Shown here piece after piece: positions 1-7,831 of a DNA stretch of 33,761 bases. Positions within the stretch are counted from its first letter, which is position 1. Each line of letters opens with the position of its first letter. Below the pieces are notes generated by a model. The model saw only the letters and a program-made list of their open reading frames with translations. It was not told where the DNA came from and did not search any database. Source of the stretch: Deltaproteobacteria bacterium (lineage in GTDB: Bacteria; Myxococcota_A; UBA9160; SMWR01); the NCBI GenBank assembly GCA_004356735.1, contig SMWR01000148.1:1-33761 (forward strand), given 5' to 3'. The translations under genes were made by a program, and so were the position numbers.

Positions 1-42
1 CGCACCGTGGGCGCGGGCGTCGTCTCCGAGATCATCGAATAA
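1..42 (+). CDS. tuf: Elongation factor Tu, C-terminal end (partial)
   Basis: The window opens inside a reading frame that ends RTVGAGVVSEIIE and a TAA stop at 40-42. This is the characteristic C-terminus of EF-Tu, the GTPase that carries aminoacyl-tRNA to the ribosome. Only 13 residues are present. A tuf gene directly upstream of rpsJ is the usual junction between the str and S10 clusters. The sequence AAAGGAG begins at the stop codon (41-47) and looks like a Shine-Dalgarno sequence, but the next start codon is about 100 nt away. Confidence 0.9.
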   Translation, partial: RTVGAGVVSEIIE

Positions 43-52
43 AGGAGATTCG

Positions 53-138
53 GCGCGGACGTTCTTGACTGTTCAACTCGCTGAAGCTCGGAATCCGGTG
101 GAACCGGGACCGAGTTGAATACTCAAGAACGTCCCCGC
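53..138 (+). promoter_or_regulatory. Large inverted repeat / RNA hairpin in the tuf-rpsJ spacer
   Basis: Positions 53-80 pair with 111-138: 28-nt arms, 25 Watson-Crick pairs, one G-U (71/120) and two C-C mismatches (56/135 and 69/122). The 30-nt loop contains a second small hairpin, CCGGT-GGA-ACCGG at 95-107. No T-run follows, so it does not look like an intrinsic terminator. The only strong Shine-Dalgarno candidate (AAAGGAG, 41-47) lies 5' of the stem and the rpsJ ATG (149) lies 3' of it. With the stem folded the linear distance falls from 101 to about 15 nt. Possible roles are a ribosome-bypass structure, an RNase III processing site separating str from S10 messages, or an S10 leader controlled by a ribosomal protein. 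The pairing is directly visible; the role is inferred. Confidence 0.75.
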
Positions 139-148
139 TCACAGACTT

Positions 149-466
149 ATGGCAGACCTAAACTCTCAGAGAATTCGGATCCGGATGAAGGCTTACGATT
201 TCAAGCTACTCGACCAGAGTGTGAGCGAAATCGTTGACACGGCTATGCGCACCGGCGCACGGGTGGCGGGACCGATCCCGCTTCCGACTACCATCAACAA
301 GTACACTGTGCTCCGCGGACCCCACATCGACAAGAAGTCGCGGGAGCAGTTCGAGATTCGGACGCACAAGCGACTCATCGACATCCTCGATCCCACCCCC
401 CAGACGGTCGACGCGCTCATGAAGCTCGAGTTGGCCGCGGGCGTGGACGTGGAGATCAAGCTGTAG
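149..466 (+). CDS. rpsJ: 30S ribosomal protein S10
   Basis: The 105-residue product matches S10 throughout, with [10 protein letters not shown] near the N-terminus, the loop [27 protein letters not shown] and the ending DVEIKL. S10 sits in the 30S head and also acts as NusE in antitermination. The ATG at 149 is the only start that keeps the conserved RIRI strand; the next Met (residue 13) would remove it. There is no Shine-Dalgarno sequence immediately upstream (CGCTCACAGACTT precedes ATG), which makes the remote AAAGGAG at 41-47 and the intervening hairpin of interest. The gene that normally follows, rplC, is absent; rplD begins 6 nt after this stop. Confidence 0.97.
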   Translation: MADLNSQRIRIRMKAYDFKLLDQSVSEIVDTAMRTGARVAGPIPLPTTINKYTVLRGPHIDKKSREQFEIRTHKRLIDILDPTPQTVDALMKLELAAGVDVEIKL

Positions 467-472
467 GACGAT

Positions 473-1123
473 ATGGCGAGCCTCGAAGTCGTAACCAGCG
501 AGAACAAGAAGGCCGGCAGCGTGGATGTGAGTTCCACGGTGTTCGAGGCCGCGGTTAAGCCGCATCTCTTCCACGCGGAAGTGCGGCGACAGCTGTCTCG
601 TCGCCGGCGCGGCACCCACTCCACCAAGAATCGCGCGGCGGTCTCGGGTGGCGGGGCCAAGCCGTGGCGTCAGAAAGGTACCGGTCGTGCGCGGCAAGGT
701 ACCATCCGTGCGCCCCAGTGGGCGGGCGGCGGCGTCGTCTTCGGACCGGTGCCGCGCTCCTACGAGCACGCGTTGCCGAAAAAGGTGCGGCGCGCCGCTC
801 TGCGCAGCGCCGTCTCCATGAAGCTGCGCGACGATGACCTGATTGTTCTCGAGGCGTTCGATCTGGATGAATACAAGACGTCGCGCGTGGTCCATCTGCT
901 CGACAAGCTCGGCCTTGCTGGAAAGGGTGCGCTGATCGTGATCGACGAGGCGAACGACTTCATCGAGCGTTCGGCGCGAAACCTTCCGTACGTGAGCGTC
1001 ATTCGAGTGGCCGGTCTCAATGTCTACGACGTCCTGCGGCACAAGAAACTGCTGGTCACCAAGGCAGCGCTCGAGGCCCTCGAGCGTCGTCTCGGTGACG
1101 CTCCGACGGGGGGTCAGGCGTGA
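473..1123 (+). CDS. rplD: 50S ribosomal protein L4
   Basis: The product is 216 residues, a normal L4 length. The conserved L4 core is present ([20 protein letters not shown] and [12 protein letters not shown]), which forms the extended loop reaching into the exit tunnel. L4 binds 23S rRNA early, and in gammaproteobacteria it represses its own operon through the S10 leader. The gene starts 6 nt after rpsJ and its TGA overlaps the GTG of rplW. Its position directly after rpsJ is abnormal, because rplC (L3) normally lies between them; no L3 remnant fits in the 6-nt gap. Confidence 0.97.
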   Translation: MASLEVVTSENKKAGSVDVSSTVFEAAVKPHLFHAEVRRQLSRRRRGTHSTKNRAAVSGGGAKPWRQKGTGRARQGTIRAPQWAGGGVVFGPVPRSYEHALPKKVRRAALRSAVSMKLRDDDLIVLEAFDLDEYKTSRVVHLLDKLGLAGKGALIVIDEANDFIERSARNLPYVSVIRVAGLNVYDVLRHKKLLVTKAALEALERRLGDAPTGGQA

Positions 1124-1407
1124 GGGTCCACCAGGTGATTCAACGTCCGGTCGTGACCGAGAAGAGCAGCATCGATCGTGAAGAGAACAATGTCGTGACC
1201 TTCGCCGTAGATCCGCGGGCGAACAAGCACGAAATCCAGCGGGCCGTCGAGCAGTTGTTCGATGTCTCGGTGCTCGACGTCCACACCATGCGGATGCCGC
1301 GCAAGACGCGCCGCGTGGGCAAGACGAAGGGGCGCAAGCCCGAGTGGAAGAAAGCCATCGTGAAGCTGGCCGCAGGCCAGTCGATCGAGTTCTTCGAGGG
1401 AGTGTGA
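1120..1407 (+). CDS. rplW: 50S ribosomal protein L23
   Basis: The 95-residue product begins with the L23 signature [10 protein letters not shown] and contains the basic loop that contacts domain III of 23S rRNA at the tunnel exit, where trigger factor and SRP dock. The start is GTG, overlapping the rplD stop in a GTGA arrangement that implies translational coupling. Length and order (L4-L23-L2) are typical. Confidence 0.96.
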   Translation: MRVHQVIQRPVVTEKSSIDREENNVVTFAVDPRANKHEIQRAVEQLFDVSVLDVHTMRMPRKTRRVGKTKGRKPEWKKAIVKLAAGQSIEFFEGV

Positions 1408-1414
1408 GAAAGCC

Positions 1415-2245
1415 ATGCCGGTGAAGAGCTACAAGCCCACATCGCCCGGTCGGCGGGGGATGAGCGTATCTGACTTCGGGGAGCTGACCCGGAGCAGGCC
1501 GGAGCGCTCCTTGGTCGAGGGTCGCGTGAACAAGACGGGCGGGCGGAACGCGAGGGGCCGCATCACCTCTTGGCACCGGGGTGGCGGCCACAAGCGGCGC
1601 TACCGCAAGATCGACTTTCGCCGGGAAAAGACCGGCGTGCCGGCCAAGGTTGCGGCCATCGAGTACGATCCGAATCGGACCGCCAACATTGCGCTGCTCC
1701 ACTATCTGGACGGCGAGAAACGCTACATCGTGGCGCCCGCGGGCGTTGTCGTTGGCGACCTGCTCGAGTCGGGACCCAATGCCGATATCCGGCCTGGCAA
1801 TGCGCTACCGCTTTCGAACATCCCGCTCGGAACCGTCGTGCACAACATCGAGATGAAGCCCGGTAAGGGCGGTCAGCTCGTCCGTTCCGCGGGTCTGGGT
1901 GCGCAGCTGATGGCCCGGCAGGGTCGCTACGCCACGCTTCGAATGCCGAGCGGAGAACATCGCCTGATCCTGGTCGACTGCATGGCCACCATTGGAAGCG
2001 TCGGCAACAGCGACCAGGAGAACCAGACCATTGGCAAGGCTGGCCGCAGTCGCTGGAAGGGCAAGCGCTCGAACGTTCGCGGCGTCGCGATGAATCCCGT
2101 CGACCATCCCATGGGCGGCGGCGAGGGCAAATCCGCGGGTGGCCGTCATCCGTGTACCCCGTGGGGTGTGCCCACAAAGGGACACAAGACCCGCAGGAAT
2201 CGACGGACGCAGAAATACATCGTCAAGCGACGAGGGAAGAAATAA
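1415..2245 (+). CDS. rplB: 50S ribosomal protein L2
   Basis: The 276-residue product is a full-length L2, the primary 23S rRNA-binding protein next to the peptidyl transferase centre. The N-terminal part contains the [26 protein letters not shown]-binding stretch. The C-terminal part contains [12 protein letters not shown], in which the His equivalent to E. coli H229 (VDH) is kept. The next His of the E. coli DHPH is Met here, a change I recall from several bacterial phyla. Its TAA overlaps the rpsS ATG by one base. Confidence 0.97.
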   Translation: MPVKSYKPTSPGRRGMSVSDFGELTRSRPERSLVEGRVNKTGGRNARGRITSWHRGGGHKRRYRKIDFRREKTGVPAKVAAIEYDPNRTANIALLHYLDGEKRYIVAPAGVVVGDLLESGPNADIRPGNALPLSNIPLGTVVHNIEMKPGKGGQLVRSAGLGAQLMARQGRYATLRMPSGEHRLILVDCMATIGSVGNSDQENQTIGKAGRSRWKGKRSNVRGVAMNPVDHPMGGGEGKSAGGRHPCTPWGVPTKGHKTRRNRRTQKYIVKRRGKK

Positions 2246-2526
2246 TGGCACGCTCGCTCAGGAAGGGGCCGTTCGTCGACCCCAGTCTCCAACGGCGTGT
2301 GGATCGCGTGCTGCGATCCGGCACCAAACAGGTGATTCGAACCTGGTCGCGACGATCCATGATCACACCCGAGTTCGTAGGGCTCACGTTCCACGTGCAC
2401 AATGGGAAGTTGTTCGTCCCAGTCTTCGTGACGGAGAACATGGTCGGACATCGGCTGGGCGAATTTTCTCCGACCCGAAAGTTCACAGGACATGCAGCGT
2501 CTGGGAAGAAGCTCCGGGCCAGGTAA
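2245..2526 (+). CDS. rpsS: 30S ribosomal protein S19
   Basis: The 93-residue product starts [12 protein letters not shown] and contains [14 protein letters not shown] and [13 protein letters not shown], all diagnostic for S19, which partners S13 in the 30S head. The reading frame stays open further upstream, inside rplB, but ATG at 2245 gives the family N-terminus and overlaps the rplB stop (TAATG). Its own TAA overlaps the rplV ATG in the same way. Confidence 0.96.
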   Translation: MARSLRKGPFVDPSLQRRVDRVLRSGTKQVIRTWSRRSMITPEFVGLTFHVHNGKLFVPVFVTENMVGHRLGEFSPTRKFTGHAASGKKLRAR

Positions 2527-2873
2527 TGGAAGTTCGAGCCAAGCTGAACAACTATCGGGTGAGTTCCCAGAAGGCGCGCCTTCTTGCGAACGAGATTCGC
2601 GGCAAGGGCGTCGAGAACGCGTTGGCAATTCTTGATCTTTCGCCGAAACGTTTTGCTCGACCACTGGCGAAGCTGGTGCGCTCGGCGCTGGCCAATGCCG
2701 AGGACAAGAACAACCGCGACAAGGCCGGGATCGACGTCGACAATCTGATCATCGGCGAGATTCGGGTCGACCGGGGGCCGAGCCTTTGGCGCATCCGCGC
2801 TCGGGCCCAGGGCCGGGCCGCCTGGATCCAGCGCCGCACCAGCCACATCGAAGTGGTTCTTTCGGAAGAGTAG
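2526..2873 (+). CDS. rplV: 50S ribosomal protein L22
   Basis: The 115-residue product begins [20 protein letters not shown], the standard L22 N-terminus. The C-terminal beta hairpin that lines the exit tunnel (RARGRA-type segment, here IRARAQGRAAWI) is present, followed by TSHIEVVL. The start ATG overlaps the rpsS stop. Variants in this hairpin are known to give macrolide resistance in other species; nothing unusual is seen here. Confidence 0.96.
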   Translation: MEVRAKLNNYRVSSQKARLLANEIRGKGVENALAILDLSPKRFARPLAKLVRSALANAEDKNNRDKAGIDVDNLIIGEIRVDRGPSLWRIRARAQGRAAWIQRRTSHIEVVLSEE

Positions 2874-2885
2874 GTAGGAACAGAA

Positions 2886-3569
2886 GTGGGACAAAAAGTA
2901 CATCCTTACGGATTTCGGATTGGCACCCTCTACGGGTGGCAGTCGAACTGGTACGCGGACAAGCACTATGCGGCCCAGCTTCACGAAGACCTCAAGATCC
3001 GGAAATTCATCAAGAAGAAGCTCTATCACGCCGGCATCTCGAAGGTCGTGATCGATCGGACTGGTGAGAAGATCGTCGTGAACATCCACACGGCGCGCCC
3101 GGGCATCCTGATCGGAAAGCGTGGCGCCGAAGTCGATACGCTCCGGGCGGAGCTCGCGGAAATGACCGTGCACAAGGAGATCTTCATCAACATCAAGGAA
3201 ATCCGGAAGGCCGAGTTGGACGCTCAGCTCGTGGCCGAGAACGTCGCGCTTCAGCTCGAACGTCGCGTCGCATTCCGGCGAGCGATGAAGAAGGCGATCA
3301 CGTCGACGATGAAGTTCGGGGCCGGTGGAATCCGGATCCAGTGTGCGGGGCGACTTGGAGGTTCGGAGATGGGCCGTCGTGAGTGGTACCGCGAAGGACG
3401 GGTTCCGCTCCATACGCTGCGCGCCGAGATCGATTATGGCTTTTCCGAGGCGAAGACGACGTACGGGATCATTGGAGTCAAGTGTTGGATCTTCAAAGGC
3501 GAGATTTCCGACAAGGATATGCGGACGGGTTCCCTGACTCAGCGTACGGGCGAAGCCATTCAGAGGTAG
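2886..3569 (+). CDS. rpsC: 30S ribosomal protein S3
   Basis: The 227-residue product has the S3 N-terminus [13 protein letters not shown], a type II KH domain with the GKRG loop at residues 77-80, and the conserved segment [33 protein letters not shown]3 forms part of the mRNA entry channel of the 30S subunit. The start is GTG at 2886, 12 nt after rplV, with purine-rich sequence before it. The C-terminal region ends soon after the conserved domain. Confidence 0.97.
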   Translation: MGQKVHPYGFRIGTLYGWQSNWYADKHYAAQLHEDLKIRKFIKKKLYHAGISKVVIDRTGEKIVVNIHTARPGILIGKRGAEVDTLRAELAEMTVHKEIFINIKEIRKAELDAQLVAENVALQLERRVAFRRAMKKAITSTMKFGAGGIRIQCAGRLGGSEMGRREWYREGRVPLHTLRAEIDYGFSEAKTTYGIIGVKCWIFKGEISDKDMRTGSLTQRTGEAIQR

Positions 3570-3572
3570 ATC

Positions 3573-3986
3573 ATGCTTCAGCCCAAAAAAGTCAAGCATC
3601 GCAAACAACACAAGGGCCGGATGAACGGGAAGGCCTACCGTGGATGCAATCTCGATTTCGGAGATTTCGGGTTGCAGGCCTTGGAGTGCTCGCGGATTAC
3701 GGCCCGGCAGATCGAGGCGGCTCGGGTGGCGATGACGCGGCACGCAAAGCGCGGTGGCAAGGTCTGGATCCGGATCTTTCCGGACAAGCCGATCACCCGG
3801 AAGCCGGCCGAGACCCGGATGGGCAAGGGAAAGGGGAATCCCGAAGAGTGGGTGGCCGTCGTGAAACCCGGCCGGATGCTCTACGAGATGGAAGGTGTCC
3901 CGGAGGAGGTGGCGCGCCAAGCGCTGCGCCTGGCGGCTCACAAGCTTCCGCTGGCCACACGAATCGTGGTCCGGGGGCAGGCGTGA
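3573..3986 (+). CDS. rplP: 50S ribosomal protein L16
   Basis: The 137-residue product starts [19 protein letters not shown] and carries the [16 protein letters not shown] and [14 protein letters not shown] motifs of L16, which contacts A-site tRNA and the peptidyl transferase region. The length is normal. The ATG lies 3 nt after the rpsC stop, and its TGA overlaps the rpmC ATG. Confidence 0.97.
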   Translation: MLQPKKVKHRKQHKGRMNGKAYRGCNLDFGDFGLQALECSRITARQIEAARVAMTRHAKRGGKVWIRIFPDKPITRKPAETRMGKGKGNPEEWVAVVKPGRMLYEMEGVPEEVARQALRLAAHKLPLATRIVVRGQA

Positions 3987-4183
3987 TGAAGGCTGTAGAA
4001 ATCCGGGATCTGGCAACGGAGGAGTTGGAAGCGAAGTCGCGTGAACTGCGCGGTGAGCTTTTCAACGTGAAGGTCAAGCGTTCGACGGGTCAGCTCGAGA
4101 GCACGGCGCTGCTGATGCAGCTGCGACGTGACATTGCTCGGGTCGAGACCGTCCTGCGAGAGAAGCGCGGAGCAACGAAGTGA
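3986..4183 (+). CDS. rpmC: 50S ribosomal protein L29
   Basis: This 65-residue, mostly helical product begins [14 protein letters not shown] and contains LRGELFNVKVKRSTGQLE, a typical L29 pattern. L29 sits at the tunnel exit beside L23. The frame stays open upstream inside rpsC and rplP, but the ATG overlapping the rplP stop (TGATG) gives the family length and N-terminus. Confidence 0.94.
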   Translation: MKAVEIRDLATEELEAKSRELRGELFNVKVKRSTGQLESTALLMQLRRDIARVETVLREKRGATK

Positions 4184-4196
4184 AGAGGATCGTGGC

Positions 4197-4445
4197 ATGC
4201 GACGAACACTGATTGGGATGGTGGTGAGCGATAAGCTGGACAAGACCGTTGTCGTTCGCGTCGAGCGGCTGGTCAAGGATCCGCGCTACAAGAAATACGT
4301 CCGTCACTATTCGAAATTCATGGCGCACGACGAAGAGAACTCGTGTGCGGTCGGAGACCGTGTACGCATCATCGAGCATCGCCCGATTTCCAAGCGGAAG
4401 CGTTGGAAGGTCCAAGCGACTCTCGATGGCGCTGCGGACGTCTAG
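4197..4445 (+). CDS. rpsQ: 30S ribosomal protein S17
   Basis: The 82-residue OB-fold protein contains [20 protein letters not shown] and [18 protein letters not shown], the S17 signature. S17 binds 16S rRNA early in 30S assembly. The ATG at 4197 is chosen because GAGGA lies 7 nt upstream (4185-4189) and the protein then starts MRRTLIG as in the family. It closes the S10 part of the cluster. Confidence 0.95.
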   Translation: MRRTLIGMVVSDKLDKTVVVRVERLVKDPRYKKYVRHYSKFMAHDEENSCAVGDRVRIIEHRPISKRKRWKVQATLDGAADV

Positions 4446-4456
4446 GCGGTCAGATC

Positions 4457-4825
4457 ATGATCCAGCAGGAATCAGTGCTTCAAGTTGCAGACAACTCGGG
4501 TGCCCGGAAGGTCCTCTGCATCCGGGTGCTCGGCGGGACAGGCCGGCGCTATGCATCGATTGGTGACATCATCGTTGTCTCGGTCAAGGACGCCATCCCG
4601 AACTCGCGCGTGAAGAAGGGCGAAGTCCGCCGGGCCGTGGTCGTGCGTACGAAGAAGGAGATCGGGCGTCCTGATGGGTCCTATATCCGCTTCGATGACA
4701 ACGCCGCCGTGTTGATCGACGCGGCGCGCGAGCCGGTCGGGACGCGCATCTTCGGGCCGGTGGCACGCGAGCTTCGCGCCAAGCAGTTCATGAAGATCAT
4801 CTCGCTGGCGCCGGAGGTGCTCTAG
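4457..4825 (+). CDS. rplN: 50S ribosomal protein L14
   Basis: The 122-residue product begins [22 protein letters not shown], matching L14, which forms an intersubunit bridge with 16S r[18 protein letters not shown] and [13 protein letters not shown] are the expected C-terminal motifs. In nearly all bacteria rplN is followed by rplX (L24). Here the TAG stop is followed immediately by the GTG of rplE, so no L24 gene is present at this position. Confidence 0.97.
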   Translation: MIQQESVLQVADNSGARKVLCIRVLGGTGRRYASIGDIIVVSVKDAIPNSRVKKGEVRRAVVVRTKKEIGRPDGSYIRFDDNAAVLIDAAREPVGTRIFGPVARELRAKQFMKIISLAPEVL

Positions 4826-5368
4826 GTGCAGCCGAGAATTCTCGAGCTCTACAAGAACGAGGTCGTCCAGAAGCTGCGCGACGAGTTCGGCTACAAGAAC
4901 GTCCACCAGGTGCCGGCGCTCCAGAAGATCGTCGTCAACATCGGCCTGGGTGAGGCAGCCGCCAATCCCAAGTTGCTGGAGACGGCCGCCGAGGAGCTGG
5001 CGAGCATCACGGGTCAAAAGCCGGCGATCCGACGGGCGCGCAAGTCCATTGCGAACTTCAAGCTTCGACAGGGTCAGGAGATCGGCTGCTCGGTGACGTT
5101 GCGCCGTACGCGGATGTGGGAGTTCTTCGACCGCCTCGTAAGCGTTTCGCTTCCCCGGGTTCGCGACTTCAAGGGAATTTCACCGAAGGCGTTCGACGGA
5201 CGCGGAAACTTTTCACTCGGGATTCGTGAGCAGATCATCTTTCCCGAGATCGACTATGACAGAGTGGAACACATCACGGGAGTGAACGTGACGATGGTGA
5301 CCACCGCGAAGACCGATACCGAGGGCAAGGCACTCCTGCAGCACCTTGGCGTCCCGTTCAGGCAATAG
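4826..5368 (+). CDS. rplE: 50S ribosomal protein L5
   Basis: The 180-residue product contains the L5 motifs [37 protein letters not shown] and [21 protein letters not shown]5 binds 5S rRNA and touches P-site tRNA. The GTG start abuts the rplN stop with no spacer; CGGAGG at 4812-4817, inside the end of rplN, serves as Shine-Dalgarno. The next gene is rpsH, 10 nt downstream, so rpsN (S14), which normally separates rplE and rpsH, is missing here. Confidence 0.97.
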   Translation: MQPRILELYKNEVVQKLRDEFGYKNVHQVPALQKIVVNIGLGEAAANPKLLETAAEELASITGQKPAIRRARKSIANFKLRQGQEIGCSVTLRRTRMWEFFDRLVSVSLPRVRDFKGISPKAFDGRGNFSLGIREQIIFPEIDYDRVEHITGVNVTMVTTAKTDTEGKALLQHLGVPFRQ

Positions 5369-5378
5369 GACACGAGCC

Positions 5379-5774
5379 ATGATGACCGATCCGATCGCCG
5401 ATCTGCTTTCCCGGATTCGAAATGCCGGGATGGCTCAACATACCGTGACGACGTGCCCGGCGTCGAAGTTGAAGCTTGGCATCGCCACCGTGCTGAAGGA
5501 CGCGGGTTTTCTCAGCGACGTCCGGGTGGAACCCCACGGCGGCCATTCCCGGCTGGTACTCGGTATCCGCTACCAGGACGACGGCCGCGCCCTGATCGGA
5601 GGCATCCGTCGGGTGAGTCGGCCCGGCCGCCGGGTCTATGTGTCCAGCAGCGACGTTCCCAGGGTCCGAAACGGTCTGGGTATCGCGGTGATTTCGACCT
5701 CGAAGGGCGTGCTCTCGGACCAGGCTGCCCGCGATGCGTCGGTGGGCGGCGAGATCGTCTGCGAGGTCTGGTAG
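5379..5774 (+). CDS. rpsH: 30S ribosomal protein S8
   Basis: The 131-residue product begins MMTDPIADLLSRIRNAG and ends with the S8 pattern GIAVISTSKGVLSDQAARDASVGGEIVCEVW. S8 binds the central domain of 16S rRNA and in E. coli represses the spc operon. Two adjacent ATGs (5379 and 5382) are possible starts; the first is chosen because many S8 proteins begin with a double Met. AGGA at 5367-5370 is the likely ribosome binding site. Confidence 0.96.
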   Translation: MMTDPIADLLSRIRNAGMAQHTVTTCPASKLKLGIATVLKDAGFLSDVRVEPHGGHSRLVLGIRYQDDGRALIGGIRRVSRPGRRVYVSSSDVPRVRNGLGIAVISTSKGVLSDQAARDASVGGEIVCEVW

Positions 5775-5776
5775 CC

Positions 5777-6328
5777 GTGTCACGCATCGGAAGAACGCCG
5801 GTCCCGATTCCCAGTGGTGTCAACGTCGACGTCAGGGGAAACCTGGTCCAGGTGAAGGGCCCGAAGGGCACGCTCTCCGAGCGGCTGCCGGCGCCGATCG
5901 AGATCAGCGTCGCCAATGGCGAAATCAGGCTCGACCGGCCGGACGACAAGAAGACGAATCGCGCGCTTCACGGACTGGCGCGCGCCCTGGTCGCCAACAT
6001 GGTGAAGGGAGTCACCGACCAGTTCTCCAAGGAACTCGAGATCCAGGGGGTCGGCTATCGCGCCGAAGCCAAGGGAAAGAAGCTGATTCTCAACGTCGGC
6101 TATTCGCACCCGATCGAAATGACCATTCCCGACGACCTCAAGGTTTCGGTGGATCGTAACGTGATCGTCAAGATCGAGGGTGCGAGTCGCCAGCGGGTGG
6201 GACAGTTTGCGTCGGACATCCGGTCGGTCCGGCCGCCCGAGCCCTACAAGGGCAAGGGTATTCGCTATCTGGGCGAGCAGATCCGACGCAAGGTGGGCAA
6301 AGCCGGTGCGGCCGGCGGCACGGCCTGA
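5777..6328 (+). CDS. rplF: 50S ribosomal protein L6
   Basis: The 183-residue product begins (V)[14 protein letters not shown] and contains [26 protein letters not shown] and [14 protein letters not shown], diagnostic of L6, which sits near the GTPase-associated centre. The frame is open upstream inside rpsH, but GTG at 5777 gives the family start and follows the rpsH stop by 2 nt. GCGAGG at 5761-5766 is a plausible Shine-Dalgarno sequence. Confidence 0.96.
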   Translation: MSRIGRTPVPIPSGVNVDVRGNLVQVKGPKGTLSERLPAPIEISVANGEIRLDRPDDKKTNRALHGLARALVANMVKGVTDQFSKELEIQGVGYRAEAKGKKLILNVGYSHPIEMTIPDDLKVSVDRNVIVKIEGASRQRVGQFASDIRSVRPPEPYKGKGIRYLGEQIRRKVGKAGAAGGTA

Positions 6329-6336
6329 GGCGGGAT

Positions 6337-6705
6337 ATGAACAAGAAATATCGGAACGAAAAGAAGCGGAAACATGACGCGCGCAAGGGACGCGTCGGGA
6401 CGAGTATTGCGCGTTCCGAGCGGCACCGGCTGACCGTCTTTCGGAGCGCCAAGCACATCTACGCACAGATCAGCGATGGAGGTACGGGACGCACGGTCAT
6501 CACCGTCTCCACTCGCTCCAAGGATGTGGTGAGTGAGGGCTACACCGGAAACATCGATGCGGCCAAGAAGGTTGGCAAGGTGGTAGCCGAGAAGGCACGA
6601 GAGAAGCGGATTGAAAAGGTGGTGTTCAATCGGAACGGATTTCTATTTCACGGTCGCGTCAAGGCGCTGGCCGAGGCAGCCCGTGAAGCGGGTCTGCAGT
6701 TCTAG
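6337..6705 (+). CDS. rplR: 50S ribosomal protein L18
   Basis: The 122-residue product has a very basic N-terminus ([19 protein letters not shown]), then [15 protein letters not shown] and a C-terminal [26 protein letters not shown], matching L18. L18 delivers 5S rRNA to the large subunit with L5. It lies 8 nt after rplF in the usual order. Confidence 0.96.
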   Translation: MNKKYRNEKKRKHDARKGRVGTSIARSERHRLTVFRSAKHIYAQISDGGTGRTVITVSTRSKDVVSEGYTGNIDAAKKVGKVVAEKAREKRIEKVVFNRNGFLFHGRVKALAEAAREAGLQF

Positions 6706-6717
6706 AAAGGCGCGAGC

Positions 6718-7206
6718 ATGGCGACAGTTCACCTGAATCCCAATGACTTCGAGTTGCAGGATCGCGTGGTCCACATCAATCGCGTCGCAAAGGTCGTGAA
6801 AGGTGGACGGCGGTTCAGCTTCAGCGCGTTGATCGTGGTTGGCGATGGCAACGGCATCGTTGGGGTCGGCTATGGAAAGGCGGGCGAAGTTCCCGAGGCC
6901 ATCCGCAAGGGCGTGGAGCGGGCGCGAAAGGCGCTGATCCGCGTTCCGCTTCGGGACGGCACACTGCCCCATGACGTGCTGGGTCGCTTTGGCGCCGCCA
7001 AGGTGCTGCTCAAGGCGGCCTCGCCCGGAACCGGCGTGATTGCCGGGGGACCCGTGCGTGCGGTGCTCGAGTCGGCGGGAGTCCGCGACGTGTTGACCAA
7101 GAACATCGGTACGAACAATCCCCAAAACGTCGTGCGCGCGACCATGACGGCACTGCAAGAGCTTCGTGAACCCAGCGAGCGACTTCGGGAGCTGGCCCAG
7201 AAATGA
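6718..7206 (+). CDS. rpsE: 30S ribosomal protein S5
   Basis: The 162-residue product contains [29 protein letters not shown] and [17 protein letters not shown], the double-stranded RNA-binding fold of S5, then the C-terminal domain with [14 protein letters not shown]5 lies at the mRNA entry site and affects decoding accuracy. Its TGA overlaps the ATG of rpmD (ATGA). Confidence 0.97.
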   Translation: MATVHLNPNDFELQDRVVHINRVAKVVKGGRRFSFSALIVVGDGNGIVGVGYGKAGEVPEAIRKGVERARKALIRVPLRDGTLPHDVLGRFGAAKVLLKAASPGTGVIAGGPVRAVLESAGVRDVLTKNIGTNNPQNVVRATMTALQELREPSERLRELAQK

Positions 7207-7391
7207 GTGACTCAAAGCGGATCCGCGTTCGCCAGGTACGGAGCGCGATTGGATACAACCGGAAGCAGCGTGCGAGCCTACGCGGCCTGGGCATCCGGCG
7301 GATGAACCAGACCGTTGAGGTCGAGGACACGCCCTCGACTCGGGGAATGATCGGCAAGGTGACTCACCTCGTCGTGGTGGAGGAAGGCTGA
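7203..7391 (+). CDS. rpmD: 50S ribosomal protein L30
   Basis: This 62-residue protein has the L30 pattern [48 protein letters not shown]30 is not universal in bacteria; it is common in proteobacteria, Firmicutes and actinobacteria. The gene overlaps both neighbours by start/stop sharing. Confidence 0.95.
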   Translation: MSDSKRIRVRQVRSAIGYNRKQRASLRGLGIRRMNQTVEVEDTPSTRGMIGKVTHLVVVEEG

Positions 7392-7831
7392 TGCTGGATC
7401 GACTCCAGCCGCGACCCGGGGCGCGCAGCAAGCCCAAGCGAGTCGGCAGAGGTCCCGGCTCCGGGTGGAACAAGAACGCGGGTCGAGGTGTAAAGGGTCA
7501 AGGGCATCGCTCGCCGGGGCGGGAGGTTCCCTTCCACTTTGAAGGCGGTCAGATGCCCCTCGCCCGGCGTCTGCCGAAGCGCGGCTTCCATAGCCGGAAC
7601 CGGAAGGAATATCAGATCGTCAACCTCGAAGCGCTCGCCGCGTTCGGCGACGGGGCCAGCGTTGACGCGGCGGCGTTGGCTTTGCGCGGTCTGATCCGTG
7701 CCAAGGGCGGCGACGTGAAGCTGCTGGCTGAGGGCGCCGCGCCCAAGAATCTGACGATCAAGGTCAAGAAGGCCAGTGCAGCGGCTCGCCAGAAGGTCGA
7801 AGCCGCTGGTGGAAGTGTGGAAGTCGGCTGA
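7391..7831 (+). CDS. rplO: 50S ribosomal protein L15
   Basis: The 146-residue product has the glycine/arginine-rich N-terminus of L15 (RVGRGPGSGWNKNAGRGVKGQGHRS), the GGQMPLARRLPKRGF motif and a C-terminal globular domain. L15 is a late 50S assembly protein. Its TGA overlaps the ATG of secY, as often seen, coupling translocon synthesis to ribosome synthesis. Confidence 0.96.
   Translation: MLDRLQPRPGARSKPKRVGRGPGSGWNKNAGRGVKGQGHRSPGREVPFHFEGGQMPLARRLPKRGFHSRNRKEYQIVNLEALAAFGDGASVDAAALALRGLIRAKGGDVKLLAEGAAPKNLTIKVKKASAAARQKVEAAGGSVEVG

Noticed and set aside
53-138. The tuf-rpsJ inverted repeat as a miniature transposon or intrinsic terminator
   Set aside because: No target-site duplication or T-run is visible and only one copy occurs in the window, so neither reading is supported.
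2095-2130. Met in place of the second His of DHPH in ribosomal protein L2
   Set aside because: The functionally important His equivalent to E. coli H229 is kept, and DHPM is a variant I recall from several phyla, so it is not notable alone.
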